Shown one piece after another: positions 42,232-52,558 of a stretch of DNA of 64,000 nucleotides. Position 1 is the stretch's first letter. Each line of letters starts with the position of its first letter. The stretch is from positions 186,001 to 250,000 of the forward strand of contig NZ_VYKJ01000001.1 in NCBI RefSeq assembly GCF_008710095.1, given 5' to 3'. The stretch comes from Affinibrenneria salicis. Its GTDB lineage: Bacteria; Pseudomonadota; Gammaproteobacteria; Enterobacterales; Enterobacteriaceae. The position numbers and the translations under genes were made by a program. The notes below the pieces were generated by a model. It saw only the letters and a program-made list of their open reading frames with translations. It ran no database searches and had not been told where the DNA came from.

Positions 42232-43715
42232 GCGATCACCCCCAGTAAGCGCGCCGCCGTGACCCGGTCCGAATAATCCAGACGCTGGCTGCCGATCAGT
42301 TGATAATCTTCATGCCCTTTACCGGCGATCAGCACGATATCCTGCGCCGCCGCCTGCATCAGCGTATGGGTCACCGCATCGGCGCGGCCGTGCACTACCT
42401 GCGCCCGGCCCGCATCCAGCAGCCCGTTCAGGATGTCGTCAATAATGGCGGCGGCGTCTTCGCCGCGCGGATTATCGTCGGTAATCACCACCTGGTCGGC
42501 CAGTTGCTCGGCAATCGCGCCCATCAGCGGTCGTTTGCCCTTGTCGCGATCGCCCCCGCAGCCGAACACGCACCAGAGTTTACCCCGGCAGTGCTGCCGC
42601 GCCGCCGACAGCGCTTTTTCCAGCGCGTCCGGCGTATGGGCGTAATCCACCACGGCGACCGGTTTGCCGGGCGCGCTGAACACCTCCATCCGCCCGCAGA
42701 CCGGCTGCAGGCGCGGCGCGCTCGCCACCAGTTCATGCAGCGGGTAACCCAGCGCCAGCAGCGTCGCCAGCGCCAGCAGCAGGTTGCTGACGTTGAACGC
42801 GCCGATCAGATGACTTTCAATCTCGCCCTCGCCCCACGCGGAGGAGAAACGGATGGTCGCGCCGGCATTGTGGTATTCGACCCCGATCGCCTTCAGCCAG
42901 CGGCCATGACCGCCCGGCTGCAGATTATTATCCATCGTGACCGCCACGGCGTCCGGCAGTTGGCTGAGCCAGCGGCGGCCGACTTCATCGTCGGCGTTGA
43001 TAATTATCTGGCCGACCTGATGCTCGGAGAACAGCGCCCATTTAGCCGCTTCGTAATGCTCCATATCGCCGTGGTAGTCGAGGTGATCGCGGCTCAGGTT
43101 GGTAAACACCGCCGCGGCGAACGGCAGCGCGGCGACCCGGTGCTGCGCCAGACCGTGCGAGGAAACTTCCAGCGCGGCGAAGGTCGCGTGCTGCTCAACC
43201 AATGACGCCAGCGCTTGCTGCACCGCAATGGCGGAGGCGGTGGTATTTTCCGACGGCGTGGTCTGCCCCAACAGCCCGTTGCCGAGGGTGCCCAGTACGG
43301 CGCTGGTTTCGCCCAGCAATTGACTCCACTGGGCCAGCAGTTGCGTCGTCGTGGTCTTACCGTTGGTGCCGGTCACGCCCGTCAGGCGTAGTTTCTCGCC
43401 CGGCTGGCGGTAAAAACGCCCGGCCAGCGCGGAAAGCCGCTGATTCAGCTCGCTCAGATAAACCACCGGCACGCCGTCGATCTCACGCACGGTAGCGTTA
43501 TCCGCCTCTCCCGCCGCCTCGGCCAATACGGCAGCCGCCCCTTGCGCAATCGCCTGCGAAATATAGCGCCGTCCATCCGTTTTGTAGCCGACTACGGCGA
43601 CAAACAGATCCCCGGCAGCCGCGGTGCGGCTGTCTAATGTCATTTCACGCAGTGCGCGCTCCGGGGCATGCTGCACCCAGGGAGCCAGTAACTCGCGCAA
43701 ATTACGATCTGCCAC
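42228..43715 (-). CDS. murE: UDP-MurNAc-tripeptide synthetase (meso-DAP adding)
   Basis: This 495-residue ligase adds the third residue of the stem peptide. Seen: the P-loop GTNGKTTT at residues 116-123 and the DNPRGED motif that selects meso-diaminopimelate and not lysine. Its start lies inside the end of ftsI (14-base overlap). Confidence 0.98.
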   Translation of the reverse strand: MADRNLRELLAPWVQHAPERALREMTLDSRTAAAGDLFVAVVGYKTDGRRYISQAIAQGAAAVLAEAAGEADNATVREIDGVPVVYLSELNQRLSALAGRFYRQPGEKLRLTGVTGTNGKTTTTQLLAQWSQLLGETSAVLGTLGNGLLGQTTPSENTTASAIAVQQALASLVEQHATFAALEVSSHGLAQHRVAALPFAAAVFTNLSRDHLDYHGDMEHYEAAKWALFSEHQVGQIIINADDEVGRRWLSQLPDAVAVTMDNNLQPGGHGRWLKAIGVEYHNAGATIRFSSAWGEGEIESHLIGAFNVSNLLLALATLLALGYPLHELVASAPRLQPVCGRMEVFSAPGKPVAVVDYAHTPDALEKALSAARQHCRGKLWCVFGCGGDRDKGKRPLMGAIAEQLADQVVITDDNPRGEDAAAIIDDILNGLLDAGRAQVVHGRADAVTHTLMQAAAQDIVLIAGKGHEDYQLIGSQRLDYSDRVTAARLLGVIA

Positions 43716-45465
43716 CTGAACCCTCTTCTCGATTAATCACAAATTCATTTTTATCGCCCGTGGGCAACGCATCGGGTTCAACGTTCATGGTGCGCAAGAC
43801 GCCGCCCATGATTGCGCCGAAGATCGGTGCCGAAACCGCACCGCCATAGTATTTGCCGGCCTGCGGGTCGTTAATCACCACCACCAGCGCAAAACGCGGA
43901 TTGCTGGCGGGAGCGACGCCCGCGGTGTAAGCAATGTATTTATTAACGTACTGACCGTTCGGGCCGACTTTTTTGGCCGTCCCGGTTTTGATGGCGATTC
44001 GGTAGCCCTTGATCGCCGCCTTCGTCCCACCGCCGCCCGGCAGCGCGACGCTTTCCATCATATGCACCACTGAACGCACGATCGGTTCCGGGAAGATGCG
44101 TTCACCCGGCACGGGCGGGTCCACTTTGGTAATGGACAACGGCCGGAAGACGCCATAGCTACCGATCGTGGCGTAGACTCGCGCTAACTGTAACGGCGTT
44201 ACCATTAGCCCGTAGCCGAAAGAAAAGGTGGCCCTCTCTATGTCAGACCACCGTTGTTTTTGAGGGTATAAGCCACTGCTTTCTCCGACCAACCCCAAAT
44301 TGGTCGCTTTTCCCAGTCCGAAACGTGAGTAAGTGTCTACTAACGCCGAGGCGGGCATCGCTAACGCCAGCTTAGACACGCCAACGTTACTCGACTTCTG
44401 TAATACCCCGGTCAGGGTTAATTCGCTGTAGCGGGCCACGTCTTTAATTTCGTGACCGTTAATATAGTAAGGCACGGTGTTCAGCACGCTATTTTCTTTG
44501 ACCACGTTGCGCTGTAAAGCGGTCATCACCACCATCGGCTTCACCGTCGAACCGGGTTCGAAAATATCGGTAATCGCGCGGTTGCGCATAATGTCTTTCG
44601 GCGTACCGGCCAGATTATTGGGGTTATAGGAGGGGCTGTTAGCCATCGCCAGCACTTCACCGGTGTTGACGTCGACCAGCACCGCGGTACCCGATTCGGC
44701 CTTATTGAACGCCACCGCATTGTTCAGTTCGCGGTACACCAGCGCCTGTAAACGCTCGTCGATGCTCAGCACCAGATTATGCGCCGCCTGACTGTCCACG
44801 GAGGAAACATCTTCAATCACCCGACCAAAACGGTCTTTACGCACCGTCCGCTCGCCCGGCTGACCGGTCAGCCAGCGATCGAAGCTTTTCTCCACCCCTT
44901 CAATCCCCTGGCTGTCGATATTGGTGAAACCGATCAGATGCGACGTCACCTGGCCCGCCGGATAGTACCGCCGCGATTCCTGGCGCAGGAAGATGCCGGG
45001 CAGTTTGAGTTTGTGGATATACTCGCCGATGGCCGGGTTGACCTGGCGAGCCAGGTAGACGAAGCGGCCTTTCGGGTTGGCGTTAATTTTGGCCGCCAGC
45101 TGATCGAGCGGAATTTCCAGCGCGTCGGACAACGCCTTCCAGCGCGTATCGAGCGTAATGCCGCCGTGATCGTTCAGATCTTTCGGATCGGCCCAGACCG
45201 CATTGACCGGTACGCTGACCGCCAGCGGACGTCTGGCGCGATCGACAATCATGCCGCGCGCAGTCGGCACTTCCTGCACGCGCAGGGAGCGCATATCCCC
45301 TTCGCGCACCAGCTTATCGGGATTAATCACCTGCAGCCAGGCCGCCCGCGCCATCAATCCCGCCATCGCCAGTAAAATCCCGCCGCACAGCAACGCAAAA
45401 CGCCAGCTGACAAAGCTGGCCTGTTCTTCCTGGCGTTTCAGTTTTCCTTTACGTGCTGCACTCAT
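43702..45465 (-). CDS. ftsI: Septal transpeptidase PBP3
   Basis: This 587-residue class B penicillin-binding protein cross-links septal wall. Seen: a short cytoplasmic tail and one span at about residues 21-45, the PBP dimerisation region with RGMIVDR, and the active site S306-TVK309 (EPGSTVKP), SSN near 355 and KTGTAKK near 490. Length matches E. coli (588). It lies 21 bases after ftsL. Confidence 0.98.
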   Translation of the reverse strand: MSAARKGKLKRQEEQASFVSWRFALLCGGILLAMAGLMARAAWLQVINPDKLVREGDMRSLRVQEVPTARGMIVDRARRPLAVSVPVNAVWADPKDLNDHGGITLDTRWKALSDALEIPLDQLAAKINANPKGRFVYLARQVNPAIGEYIHKLKLPGIFLRQESRRYYPAGQVTSHLIGFTNIDSQGIEGVEKSFDRWLTGQPGERTVRKDRFGRVIEDVSSVDSQAAHNLVLSIDERLQALVYRELNNAVAFNKAESGTAVLVDVNTGEVLAMANSPSYNPNNLAGTPKDIMRNRAITDIFEPGSTVKPMVVMTALQRNVVKENSVLNTVPYYINGHEIKDVARYSELTLTGVLQKSSNVGVSKLALAMPASALVDTYSRFGLGKATNLGLVGESSGLYPQKQRWSDIERATFSFGYGLMVTPLQLARVYATIGSYGVFRPLSITKVDPPVPGERIFPEPIVRSVVHMMESVALPGGGGTKAAIKGYRIAIKTGTAKKVGPNGQYVNKYIAYTAGVAPASNPRFALVVVINDPQAGKYYGGAVSAPIFGAIMGGVLRTMNVEPDALPTGDKNEFVINREEGSGGRS

Positions 45466-45486
45466 GCGTGATTGACGCCTATTGGT

Positions 45487-45810
45487 TTATGGTTTAACCA
45501 CTATGTTCTCTTGTGACGGATCGACATGCCCCATCGACAGTTTCTCCGTGGCGATACGTTCGACCCGGCTGTGGTCGCCCAGCGCGTTCTCTTCCAGAAT
45601 CAGGTTGCGCCATTCGATATCCAGCGCATCGCGTTCCAGTAGTAAGCGCTCACGTTCCGCCGTCAGCAGACGCGTTTCGTGCGCGGTAGTCACCACGAAG
45701 ATGGCCGATACCAGCACGGCGACCAACAGCAACAGAGGCAGACGGGCATTTCTGAGCAAATCCTCAACGATAACCCGAACCAGACCATGCCGCTCATTGC
45801 CGATCATCAT
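45487..45810 (-). CDS. ftsL: Bitopic divisome protein with leucine-zipper-like coil
   Basis: This 107-residue protein has a short cytoplasmic part, one span at about residues 20-42 ([19 protein letters not shown]), and a periplasmic coiled coil with [20 protein letters not shown]. It forms FtsQLB and activates FtsWI. It is 14 residues shorter than E. coli FtsL, all at the N-terminus. Its first ATG overlaps the rsmH stop (TGATG); a second ATG follows at once. Confidence 0.97.
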   Translation of the reverse strand: MMIGNERHGLVRVIVEDLLRNARLPLLLLVAVLVSAIFVVTTAHETRLLTAERERLLLERDALDIEWRNLILEENALGDHSRVERIATEKLSMGHVDPSQENIVVKP

Positions 45811-46748
45811 CAGACCAGCCTTTCCGCAAAGCGCAATACCGAGCTGCGCGCCCGCGGATTTTGCGCTACTTCAGCCTCGGGAGGCATCATCTTGCCGATG
45901 CTTTTCAGCGTCTGTCCGCCCTGCTGTCGCAGTTGCTCTTCCGTGACCGGCAAACCGGCCGGCACCTGCGGCCCGCGGCTATGATGACGAATAAAACGTT
46001 TCACAATGCGGTCTTCCAGCGAGTGAAAGCTGATCACCGACAGCCGCCCCTGCGGAGCCAGCACGCTGCGCGCGCCTTCCAGCGCCTGTTCGATCTCTTC
46101 CAGCTCGCTGTTGATATAGATGCGAATCGCCTGGAAACTGCGCGTCGCCGGGTGCTTGTGTTTCTCCCGGATCGGGCTGGCCGCCGCGATCAACTCCGCC
46201 AATTGTTTGGTCCGGTTAAGCGGTTCCGTCTTATTGCGTTCGACGATGGCGCGCGCGATGCGCTTCGCAAAACGCTCTTCGCCAAAGGTTTTCAGCACCC
46301 AGGCGATATCGTCCGCTTCGGCTTCCTGCAGCCACTGCGCCGCGGATACGCCGCGCGTCGGGTCCATGCGCATATCGAGCGGCCCGTCGCGCATAAAAGA
46401 GAAGCCGCGTTCGGGATCGTCGAGCTGGGGCGAAGACACGCCCAGATCCATCAGTACGCCGTCAATGCGGCCGACCAGATCGCGTTCGGCAACATAATCC
46501 GCCAGCGCGGAAAAAGGGCCGTGAATAATAGAAAAACGGCGATCGTCGATAGCCTTAGCCGCTTCGATCGCCTGCGGGTCGCGATCGATAGCGAACAAGC
46601 GCCCTTCCGGCCCCAGATGAGACAGAATCAGACGAGAATGACCGCCCCGGCCAAAAGTGGCGTCAATGTAAATCCCGTTGCTGCGAATGTTCAGTCCGTT
46701 GACCGCTTCGTCTAACAGCACGGTCGTGTGTTGATAATTTTCCGGCAT
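45810..46748 (-). CDS. rsmH: 16S rRNA m4C1402 methyltransferase
   Basis: This 312-residue SAM-dependent enzyme (formerly MraW) methylates N4 of C1402 in the ribosomal P site. Seen: the opening [13 protein letters not shown], the SAM loop [15 protein letters not shown], and the [20 protein letters not shown] signature in pieces. It sits between mraZ, 2 bases before it, and ftsL. Confidence 0.98.
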   Translation of the reverse strand: MPENYQHTTVLLDEAVNGLNIRSNGIYIDATFGRGGHSRLILSHLGPEGRLFAIDRDPQAIEAAKAIDDRRFSIIHGPFSALADYVAERDLVGRIDGVLMDLGVSSPQLDDPERGFSFMRDGPLDMRMDPTRGVSAAQWLQEAEADDIAWVLKTFGEERFAKRIARAIVERNKTEPLNRTKQLAELIAAASPIREKHKHPATRSFQAIRIYINSELEEIEQALEGARSVLAPQGRLSVISFHSLEDRIVKRFIRHHSRGPQVPAGLPVTEEQLRQQGGQTLKSIGKMMPPEAEVAQNPRARSSVLRFAERLV

Positions 46749-46750
46749 AT

Positions 46751-47209
46751 TTATAGTGATAGATCCTGCAATCGCTCAGACAGCGGTTCCTGAGAAGATT
46801 GTTCAGCGTCAATATCTTCCCTGACTTGTTGATACCAGGTCTGTTCATCCCACAGCTCAAACTTGTTGAACTGCCCAACCAGCATCACTTCTTTTGTTAA
46901 ACCCGCATGTTGTCTTAACGTACCGGCAATCAGCAAACGCCCGGCGTTATCCATCTGGCATTCGCTGGCATGGCCCAACAGCAGGCGCTGGACGCGGCGC
47001 TCCGCGGGGTTCATGCTCGACAGACGCGACAGCTTCTGTTCAATAATTTCCCATTCGGGCAGGGCATAAAGCAGCAGGCAGGGCTGATGGAGATCAATGG
47101 TGCAAACCATTTGACCTTGCGATTCCTCGTTCAGCGTTCCCCGGTAACGGGTAGGTACGGCAAGCCGCCCTTTACTGTCGAGGTTAACCAGCGTTGCCCC
47201 ACGAAACAT
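46751..47209 (-). CDS. mraZ: Transcriptional regulator MraZ
   Basis: This 152-residue protein of two SpoVT/AbrB-like folds represses its own dcw operon by binding direct repeats just upstream. Seen: [23 protein letters not shown] and the second copy [19 protein letters not shown], each with the DxxGR motif. It is the first gene of the dcw operon. The repeats at 47229-47263 and Pmra at 47271-47300 lie directly in front. Confidence 0.98.
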   Translation of the reverse strand: MFRGATLVNLDSKGRLAVPTRYRGTLNEESQGQMVCTIDLHQPCLLLYALPEWEIIEQKLSRLSSMNPAERRVQRLLLGHASECQMDNAGRLLIAGTLRQHAGLTKEVMLVGQFNKFELWDEQTWYQQVREDIDAEQSSQEPLSERLQDLSL

Positions 47210-47228
47210 ACCTGAGCTACCCCTCGAT

Positions 47229-47263
47229 CACCCTTTTCACCACATTATCCCACAAATTCCCAC
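47229..47263 (-). promoter_or_regulatory. MraZ-binding direct repeats
   Basis: On the minus strand four units, GTGGG, GTGGG, GTGGT and GGGTG, recur at exact 10-bp steps. This is the known MraZ box pattern (TGGG every 10 bp) seen between Pmra and mraZ in E. coli. Confidence 0.88.
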
Positions 47264-47270
47264 GCTAAAG

Positions 47271-47300
47271 AGTTTACGGAGGGTATTAAAACCTTGTCAA
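47271..47300 (-). promoter_or_regulatory. Pmra, main dcw promoter
   Basis: On the minus strand, TTGACA at 47300-47295 and TAAACT at 47276-47271 are 18 bases apart. Transcription would start just before the MraZ boxes and read into mraZ. Confidence 0.75.
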
Positions 47301-47618
47301 GCCAGAGCGGAGGCGCTTTGGAATTATTTCTTCATTATTTTGGGATGCGCGCGAACGCAGCGAAATATCCATCATTCAGGCCGCAAGATTAACGTCATGA
47401 AAATTTGAGTAAAAATTTGCCAGTGAAGAGAAAACAGTGCGGATATAACCAGCGGATTGTCCGTGCTCATTGCTTTTATTACCGTCGCCGGCGACGGAAC
47501 AGCAATATATTTCTGCTTGTTTATTAGACTGTAATCTATTGTTTTAAAATGGTTAGTTTGCTTAGCGTGCGTATTGTGCCGCCGGCATTCATACCCGTTC
47601 AACCTCTCACATTCGCGA

Positions 47619-47653
47619 AATAACCCGAAATATTGTTCAGCAGTCGGGTTATT
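47619..47653 (+). terminator. Terminator-like hairpin in alaE upstream gap
   Basis: A 10-bp perfect stem AATAACCCGA / TCGGGTTATT with a 15-base loop runs into TTTACTTTAAT. It could end a short plus-strand RNA, but no such gene is seen. Confidence 0.4.
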
Positions 47654-48059
47654 TTACTTTAATTTACGTTGCGGGCCTGAATATTTATCCATTCTTTTAT
47701 TTGTAACAAAATGATTGAGGCTTTATTAATAACTAAGATTCATCCTAAAAGGACGCGTTTTGGCGTCGGCCGAATATTTCCCCGCCGGCCGACGTTGATT
47801 GGATGATAAATAGTCCCGCCCCGATATTTTACAACTAATTGTTTGTAAAACATATTTTATCCACCTCCACTTTTAATACTCAAAAGAGCGCCCTGCCTGC
47901 AACTAAATGCCTAAATCACTGCTTTATGGCTAAAAAATAAAAATTTATAGCTAGTTAATAAGCCATATTGCAGTGATGTACACTATGAGAAAAGCGATAT
48001 ATCAACATATATAACTATTAAACAAACTCATCAAGAGTGGTTCTGAACAGGAGTCAGCA

Positions 48060-48503
48060 ATGATGTTTTCTCCCGCTTCCCGGCTGCGCAGCGCAGCAGC
48101 GGATACCTTTGCGCTGGTTATTTACTGCTTTATCACCGGCATGATCATCGAAATGGTATTGTCCGGGATGACCTTTCAGCAATCGCTGTCCTCACGCCTG
48201 CTGTCTATTCCGGTCAACATTGTCATCGCCTGGCCCTACGGTCTGTACCGCGATCGGGTCCTCGCGCTGGTCACGCGCCGCCGTCCGTCTCACTCATGGC
48301 TGCGTAACCTGGCCGATCTGCTGGCCTACGTCAGCTTCCAGTCGCCGGTCTACGCCGCTATCCTGTGGGTTATCGGCGCAGGCGGCGCGCAAATCGTCAC
48401 CGCCGTCAGCAGCAACGCCGTCATCTCTATGGCGATGGGCGTGCTCTACGGCTATTTTCTGGAATATTGCCGGCGACTGTTCCACGTTCCGCTGCACGGC
48501 TGA
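48060..48503 (+). CDS. alaE: L-alanine exporter AlaE
   Basis: This 147-residue inner-membrane protein (E. coli YgaW, 149) has about four spans and exports L-alanine and related peptides' alanine. Seen: [17 protein letters not shown], the [17 protein letters not shown] core and [16 protein letters not shown], all shared with AlaE. GGAG lies 6 bases before the first ATG. Its place between mraZ and cra is unlike E. coli. In E. coli Lrp and alanine induce it; the long AT-rich upstream DNA would suit Lrp binding, but I cannot assign sites. Confidence 0.93.
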   Translation: MMFSPASRLRSAAADTFALVIYCFITGMIIEMVLSGMTFQQSLSSRLLSIPVNIVIAWPYGLYRDRVLALVTRRRPSHSWLRNLADLLAYVSFQSPVYAAILWVIGAGGAQIVTAVSSNAVISMAMGVLYGYFLEYCRRLFHVPLHG

Positions 48504-48545
48504 GTCGGGTCTGGAAAGCGGCGTAGCCGCCGGTGGGGGGATTGC

Positions 48546-48571
48546 GCCGCCGCTGGAGACAGCGCGGCGGC
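48546..48571. terminator. GC hairpin between convergent alaE and cra
   Basis: The 8-bp stem GCCGCCGC / GCGGCGGC with a 10-base loop lies between two convergent stops. No U-tract follows, so its termination role is uncertain. Confidence 0.45.
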
Positions 48572-48584
48572 GGCTCGGGACAGG

Positions 48585-49589
48585 TCAGCTGCGGCCGAGA
48601 GAACCGCGGCGATAGAGATTGCGCCGGATGCGGTTCAGTCCAGGTTTCGGTTTTTTCGGTTCGTCCAGGCTGGCCAGCACCAGTTCCAGCACGCGTTCGG
48701 CCACTTCACGATGACGCTGGGCCACGGAAAGCACCGGGCACTCCAGAAAATCCAGCAGTTCATTATCGCCGAAAGTGGCGATCGCCAGATTGCTCGGCAA
48801 GCGGCCGCTCATCTTCAGCGTCACGTCCATCACGCCCTGCAGCAGAGGAAACGAGGTGGTAAACAGCGCCTGCGGCATCGGATTGTGACGCAGGTACTCG
48901 CCGAACACCTCGGCGGCCGAGCTACGTTCGTAACTATTGGCGTACAGCCAGCTGACTTCGCGCGCATCCCCTTCCCAGGCCTGGCGGAACCCCTGCTCGC
49001 GCAGATAGCTAACCGACAGTTCCGGCAACGCGCCGAGGTATAAGATCGATTCTGCCGGCTGGCGGCGCAGTTCCTGCGCCAGCATCTCCGCATCTTCCAG
49101 ATCGGCGCCCACCACGCTGGTAAAATGTTTGCGATCCAGCGCGCGATCCAACGCGACGATCGGGAAACTGCCGGTAGCCCAGCGCTGATAAAAAGGGTGT
49201 TCGGGAGGAAGCGCGGTCGACACGATGATAGCGTCGACCTGACGCTGCAGCAGATGCTCGATGCAGCGCATTTCATTATCCGGTTGATCTTCGGAACAGG
49301 CGATCAACAGCTGGTAGCCGCGCTGCCGCGCCTGGCGTTCGAGGTAATTGGCGATGCGTGTATAGCTGGTATTTTCCAGGTCCGGAATGACCAGGCCAAT
49401 CGAGCGAGTGCGCCCCGCGCGCAGTCCCGCGGCCACGGCATTAGGATGATAATTGTGTTCCCTGACCACTGCCATGACTTTCTCAACGGTTTTGTCGCTG
49501 ACGCGATACTGCTTTGCCTTACCGTTGATCACATAACTGGCGGTCGTGCGCGAAACACCCGCAAGACGCGCAATTTCATCCAGTTTCAC
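48585..49589 (-). CDS. cra: Catabolite repressor/activator Cra (FruR)
   Basis: This 334-residue LacI-family regulator responds to fructose 1-phosphate and controls glycolysis versus gluconeogenesis. Seen: the DNA-binding start [35 protein letters not shown] (in pieces), the hinge, and a periplasmic-binding-like sensor domain. The N-terminus and length equal E. coli Cra. It is convergent with alaE and 429 bases upstream of the ilvIH end. Confidence 0.97.
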   Translation of the reverse strand: MKLDEIARLAGVSRTTASYVINGKAKQYRVSDKTVEKVMAVVREHNYHPNAVAAGLRAGRTRSIGLVIPDLENTSYTRIANYLERQARQRGYQLLIACSEDQPDNEMRCIEHLLQRQVDAIIVSTALPPEHPFYQRWATGSFPIVALDRALDRKHFTSVVGADLEDAEMLAQELRRQPAESILYLGALPELSVSYLREQGFRQAWEGDAREVSWLYANSYERSSAAEVFGEYLRHNPMPQALFTTSFPLLQGVMDVTLKMSGRLPSNLAIATFGDNELLDFLECPVLSVAQRHREVAERVLELVLASLDEPKKPKPGLNRIRRNLYRRGSLGRS

Positions 49590-49736
49590 GTTAGCCCCTT
49601 TGATAAGCCGGATAAATAGTAATTATAAAAGCGATCCTATGACCATATTTTAATCATGGGTATCTTTGGATCTAACCGCAGAAAACCCTGAGGAGCAACC
49701 GCTTTCGCGCTTAAATAAATAACCTATTACGTCACT

Positions 49737-49930
49737 CTAAATAATTCGGGCTGCCGGAAGGCGACGACGCAGCGAATCCCGGCGGCTTACCGCAGTAAGA
49801 AACCGGGCAAAGCGACAAATCCGCCGCAAGCGGATTTGAACGCCGCTGGCGGCGGCCCCCAGGGGCGAGGCCCATTGATGGACCGGCAACAAAGCCAACT
49901 CACCTGCAGCCAGAAATACGACGGGTATAA
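49737..49930. repeat. ERIC-family repeat with enlarged centre
   Basis: Ends CTAAATAATTCGGGCTGC and GCAGCCAGAAATACGACGGGTATA (the outer parts) form a 10-base near-perfect terminal inverted repeat (TTCGGGCTGC / GCAGCCAGAA). They match both ERIC ends, as do GGAAGGCGACG and AGCCAACTCACCTGCAG. The centre is longer than in standard ERIC and contains two perfect hairpins, AAATCCGC/GCGGATTT at 49817-49837 and CGCCGC/GCGGCG at 49841-49854. Length is about 194 bp against a usual 127. Confidence 0.75.
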
Positions 49931-49932
49931 GC

Positions 49933-49963
49933 AAAAATCAGAAGCCCGCCAGTTGGCGAGCCT
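49933..49963 (-). terminator. ilvIH terminator
   Basis: On the minus strand AGGCTCGCC and GGCGGGCTT pair (two wobbles) around a 4-base loop and are followed by CTGATTTTTGC. It lies 56 bases past the ilvH stop. Confidence 0.7.
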
Positions 49964-50018
49964 CTGAGACAGAAAATAATACCTTAGCCGAAAGAATAAA
50001 AGATATCCGTGCGCCGGA

Positions 50019-50516
50019 TCAGCGCATGATCTTTTCACCGCGCGATACGCCGACGATGCCGGAGCGCGCCACTTCGACGATTTCCGCCACTTCGCGCACC
50101 GTCACCGTATTCAGGAAGGCGTCCAGCTTATCGCTGGTGCCGGCAAGCTGAACGGTGTACAGCGATGAGGTGACGTCCACGATCTGGCCGCGGAAAATAT
50201 CGGCGCTGCGTTTCACCTCTTCACGCCCATAGCCCGTCGCTTGCAGTTTCACCAGCATGATTTCACGTTCAACGTAGGCGCCCTGGGCCAGTTCGCTGAC
50301 GCGCAGCACATCGACCAGCTTATGCAGTTGCTTTTCAATCTGCTCCAGCACCCGGGAATCGCCGACCGTCTGGATGGTCATGCGCGACAGAGTCGGATCG
50401 TCCGTCGGCGCGACCGTCAGACTTTCAATGTTATAACCGCGCTGGGCAAACAAACCGATGACACGCGATAACGCCCCTGATTCGTTTTCCAGTAATACCG
50501 ATAAAATCCGGCGCAT
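50019..50516 (-). CDS. ilvH: Acetolactate synthase III small subunit
   Basis: This 165-residue regulatory subunit binds valine and confers feedback inhibition on IlvI. Seen: an ACT domain at residues 3-75 ([33 protein letters not shown] in pieces) and a C-terminal domain with GSDK-like [14 protein letters not shown] used the ATG at 50516 to match E. coli; the first ATG (50519) overlaps the ilvI stop. Confidence 0.97.
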   Translation of the reverse strand: MRRILSVLLENESGALSRVIGLFAQRGYNIESLTVAPTDDPTLSRMTIQTVGDSRVLEQIEKQLHKLVDVLRVSELAQGAYVEREIMLVKLQATGYGREEVKRSADIFRGQIVDVTSSLYTVQLAGTSDKLDAFLNTVTVREVAEIVEVARSGIVGVSRGEKIMR

Positions 50517-50518
50517 CA

Positions 50519-52237
50519 TCAGGTCCTCTCCGTTTTGCTGAGCCACATTTCGTCCATCGCGCCACCGCGAATCTGCATCGGGTACACGTGTTCACTGCCG
50601 TCCACTCTGATATCGACAAACACCAGCCGGTTCTTCTCCGCCAGCGCCTGAGCCAGCTTCGGCTCCAGCTCTTCCGGCCGATCGATAGCGATGCCGACGT
50701 GGCCGTAGGCTTCGGCCAGCTTGACGAAATCAGGCAGCGATTCCATGTAAGAGCTGGAGTGACGGCCGGAATAGATCATATCCTGCCACTGTTTCACCAT
50801 GCCGAGGAAGCGGTTGTTCAGATTAACCACCACTACCGGCAGGCCGTACTGCAGCGCGGTGGACAACTCCTGAATATTCATCTGGATACTGCCGTCGCCG
50901 GTCACGCATACCACGGTTTCCTGCGGCAGAGCCAGTTTAATGCCCAGCGCCGCCGGCAGGCCGAAGCCCATGGTGCCCAGACCGCCGGAGTTGACCCAGC
51001 GTCTCGGCTTGTCGAACGGATAATACAACGCGGCGAACATCTGGTGCTGACCGACGTCCGAAGCGACCCACGCCTCTCCGTTAGTCAGCCGGTACAGGGT
51101 TTCGATCACCGCCTGCGGCTTGATAATGTCGCCGCTATCGTCATATTTCAGGCACTGACGGCCGCGCCACAGCTCGATGCGCTGCCACCAGTCGCGCAGC
51201 GCGTCGAACGATTGTTGCTGATCGCCCTGCGCCAGCAGTTCCAGCATGGTGCTCAACACATGTTTAGCATCGCCGACAATCGGCACATCCGCATCGACGG
51301 TTTTGGAAATCGAGGCCGGATCGATATCGATGTGCAGCACCGTGGCGTCGGGACAGTATTTAGCCAGATTATTGGTGGTGCGATCGTCGAAGCGCACGCC
51401 AACGGCAAAAATCACATCGGCGTTATGCATCGCCATGTTGGCCTGGTAGGTACCGTGCATGCCCAGCATCCCCAGGCTCTGGCGATGGGTGCCCGGGAAA
51501 CCGCCCAGCCCCATCAGCGAGCAGGCCACCGGCAGATTCAGTTTTTCCGCCAGTTCGCGCAACCCGGCGGAGCAGTCGGCGTTAATTACTCCGCCACCGC
51601 TATAAACCACCGGCCTCTCGGCCGCCAGAAGCGTTTGCAGCGCGCGCCGGATCTGGCCTTTATGGCCCTGCACCGTCGGATTGTAGGAACGCATACTGAC
51701 GTGATCGGGATAAAGGTAAGGCAGCTTATTGGCCGGGCTCATCACGTCTTTGGGCAGATCGACCACCACCGGACCGGGACGCCCGCTGGCGGCCAGATAA
51801 AACGCTTTTTTCAGCGTAGCGGGCACATCTTCCGCCCGCTTCACCAAAAAGCTGTGTTTCACCACCGGGCGGGAAATCCCCACCATGTCGCACTCCTGGA
51901 ACGCATCCGAACCAATCAGCGACGTCGCCACCTGGCCGGACAAAATCACCAGCGGAATAGAATCCATATAAGCGGTGGCGATACCGGTAATGGCGTTGGT
52001 CGCGCCCGGGCCGGAGGTCACCAGCACCACGCCCACCTCGCCGGTGGAGCGGGCATAGCCATCCGCCATGTGCACCGCGGCCTGTTCATGGCGCACCAGG
52101 ATATGCTCAACGCCCCCTACCGTATGCAGGGCATCGTAGATATCCAGCACAGCCCCGCCCGGATAGCCGAATACATGTTTCACGCCCTGATCGATCAACG
52201 ATCGGACCACCATCTCGGCTCCTGACAACATCTCCAT
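50519..52237 (-). CDS. ilvI: Acetolactate synthase III large subunit
   Basis: This 572-residue thiamine-diphosphate and FAD enzyme condenses two pyruvates (or pyruvate and 2-oxobutyrate) in valine, leucine and isoleucine synthesis. Seen: the substrate and cofactor text [33 protein letters not shown] and the cofactor motif [18 protein letters not shown]. The start at 52237 ([11 protein letters not shown]) has GGAGG upstream and equals E. coli. The Lrp-type control known for ilvIH would act in the 321-bp region upstream, not identified here. Confidence 0.97.
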   Translation of the reverse strand: MEMLSGAEMVVRSLIDQGVKHVFGYPGGAVLDIYDALHTVGGVEHILVRHEQAAVHMADGYARSTGEVGVVLVTSGPGATNAITGIATAYMDSIPLVILSGQVATSLIGSDAFQECDMVGISRPVVKHSFLVKRAEDVPATLKKAFYLAASGRPGPVVVDLPKDVMSPANKLPYLYPDHVSMRSYNPTVQGHKGQIRRALQTLLAAERPVVYSGGGVINADCSAGLRELAEKLNLPVACSLMGLGGFPGTHRQSLGMLGMHGTYQANMAMHNADVIFAVGVRFDDRTTNNLAKYCPDATVLHIDIDPASISKTVDADVPIVGDAKHVLSTMLELLAQGDQQQSFDALRDWWQRIELWRGRQCLKYDDSGDIIKPQAVIETLYRLTNGEAWVASDVGQHQMFAALYYPFDKPRRWVNSGGLGTMGFGLPAALGIKLALPQETVVCVTGDGSIQMNIQELSTALQYGLPVVVVNLNNRFLGMVKQWQDMIYSGRHSSSYMESLPDFVKLAEAYGHVGIAIDRPEELEPKLAQALAEKNRLVFVDIRVDGSEHVYPMQIRGGAMDEMWLSKTERT

Positions 52238-52558
52238 GGGTTTGCCTCCAGGCTTACATTTTTGTTCAGAGAGCGGAACGCGTTTCCGCATTGAGGGGAA
52301 AAAGCCCCGCGATCACACGATCGTCTTTAGGTTAAATATAATTGACTAACATAGCGTCTGGATATGGCTCAGGCAAACGCCAAAGAAACCACTCAAACAG
52401 TACAAGAAAAGGAAAAAACGGCTTTTTATCTCCTTTTCCCAGTAAAAAATCCCATGCCGCAGGCGAATAAATGAAAAATATACCATTCCATTGGCACTTA
52501 ACAATACGAAAACCGCGGATTAGCCCGACGGCGCGCGCAGACCGAGCCGCAAGGGGCA
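52238..52558. other. ilvI upstream region
   Basis: This 321-bp gap holds the ilvI promoter and the 3' end of the ligase transcript. It has AT-rich tracts that could bind Lrp (the known ilvIH regulator). No leuO gene, terminator or repeat is recognisable here. Confidence 0.5.

Larger units (their letters stand above)
47210..48059. other. mraZ / alaE intergenic region
   Basis: This 850-bp gap is AT-rich. Its left end holds the MraZ boxes and Pmra. Further right are two long hairpins, at 47619-47653 (AATAACCCGA / TCGGGTTATT) and 47764-47794 (CGTCGGCCG / CGGCCGACG), and the alaE promoter area. I see no convincing protein gene; a reading frame at 47372-47602 has no good start or composition. Confidence 0.6.
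49590..50018. other. cra / ilvH intergenic region
   Basis: This 429-bp gap holds the cra promoter on the right edge of cra, an ERIC-family element (49737-49930) and the ilvIH terminator (49942-49963). Nothing else is evident. Confidence 0.7.

Noticed and set aside
47372..47602. Minus-strand ORF of 76 codons in the alaE upstream gap
   Set aside because: No convincing ribosome site, no recognisable sequence and poor composition.
50588..52225. 545-codon plus-strand ORF opposite ilvI
   Set aside because: ilvI is unmistakable on the other strand; this frame is a composition artefact.
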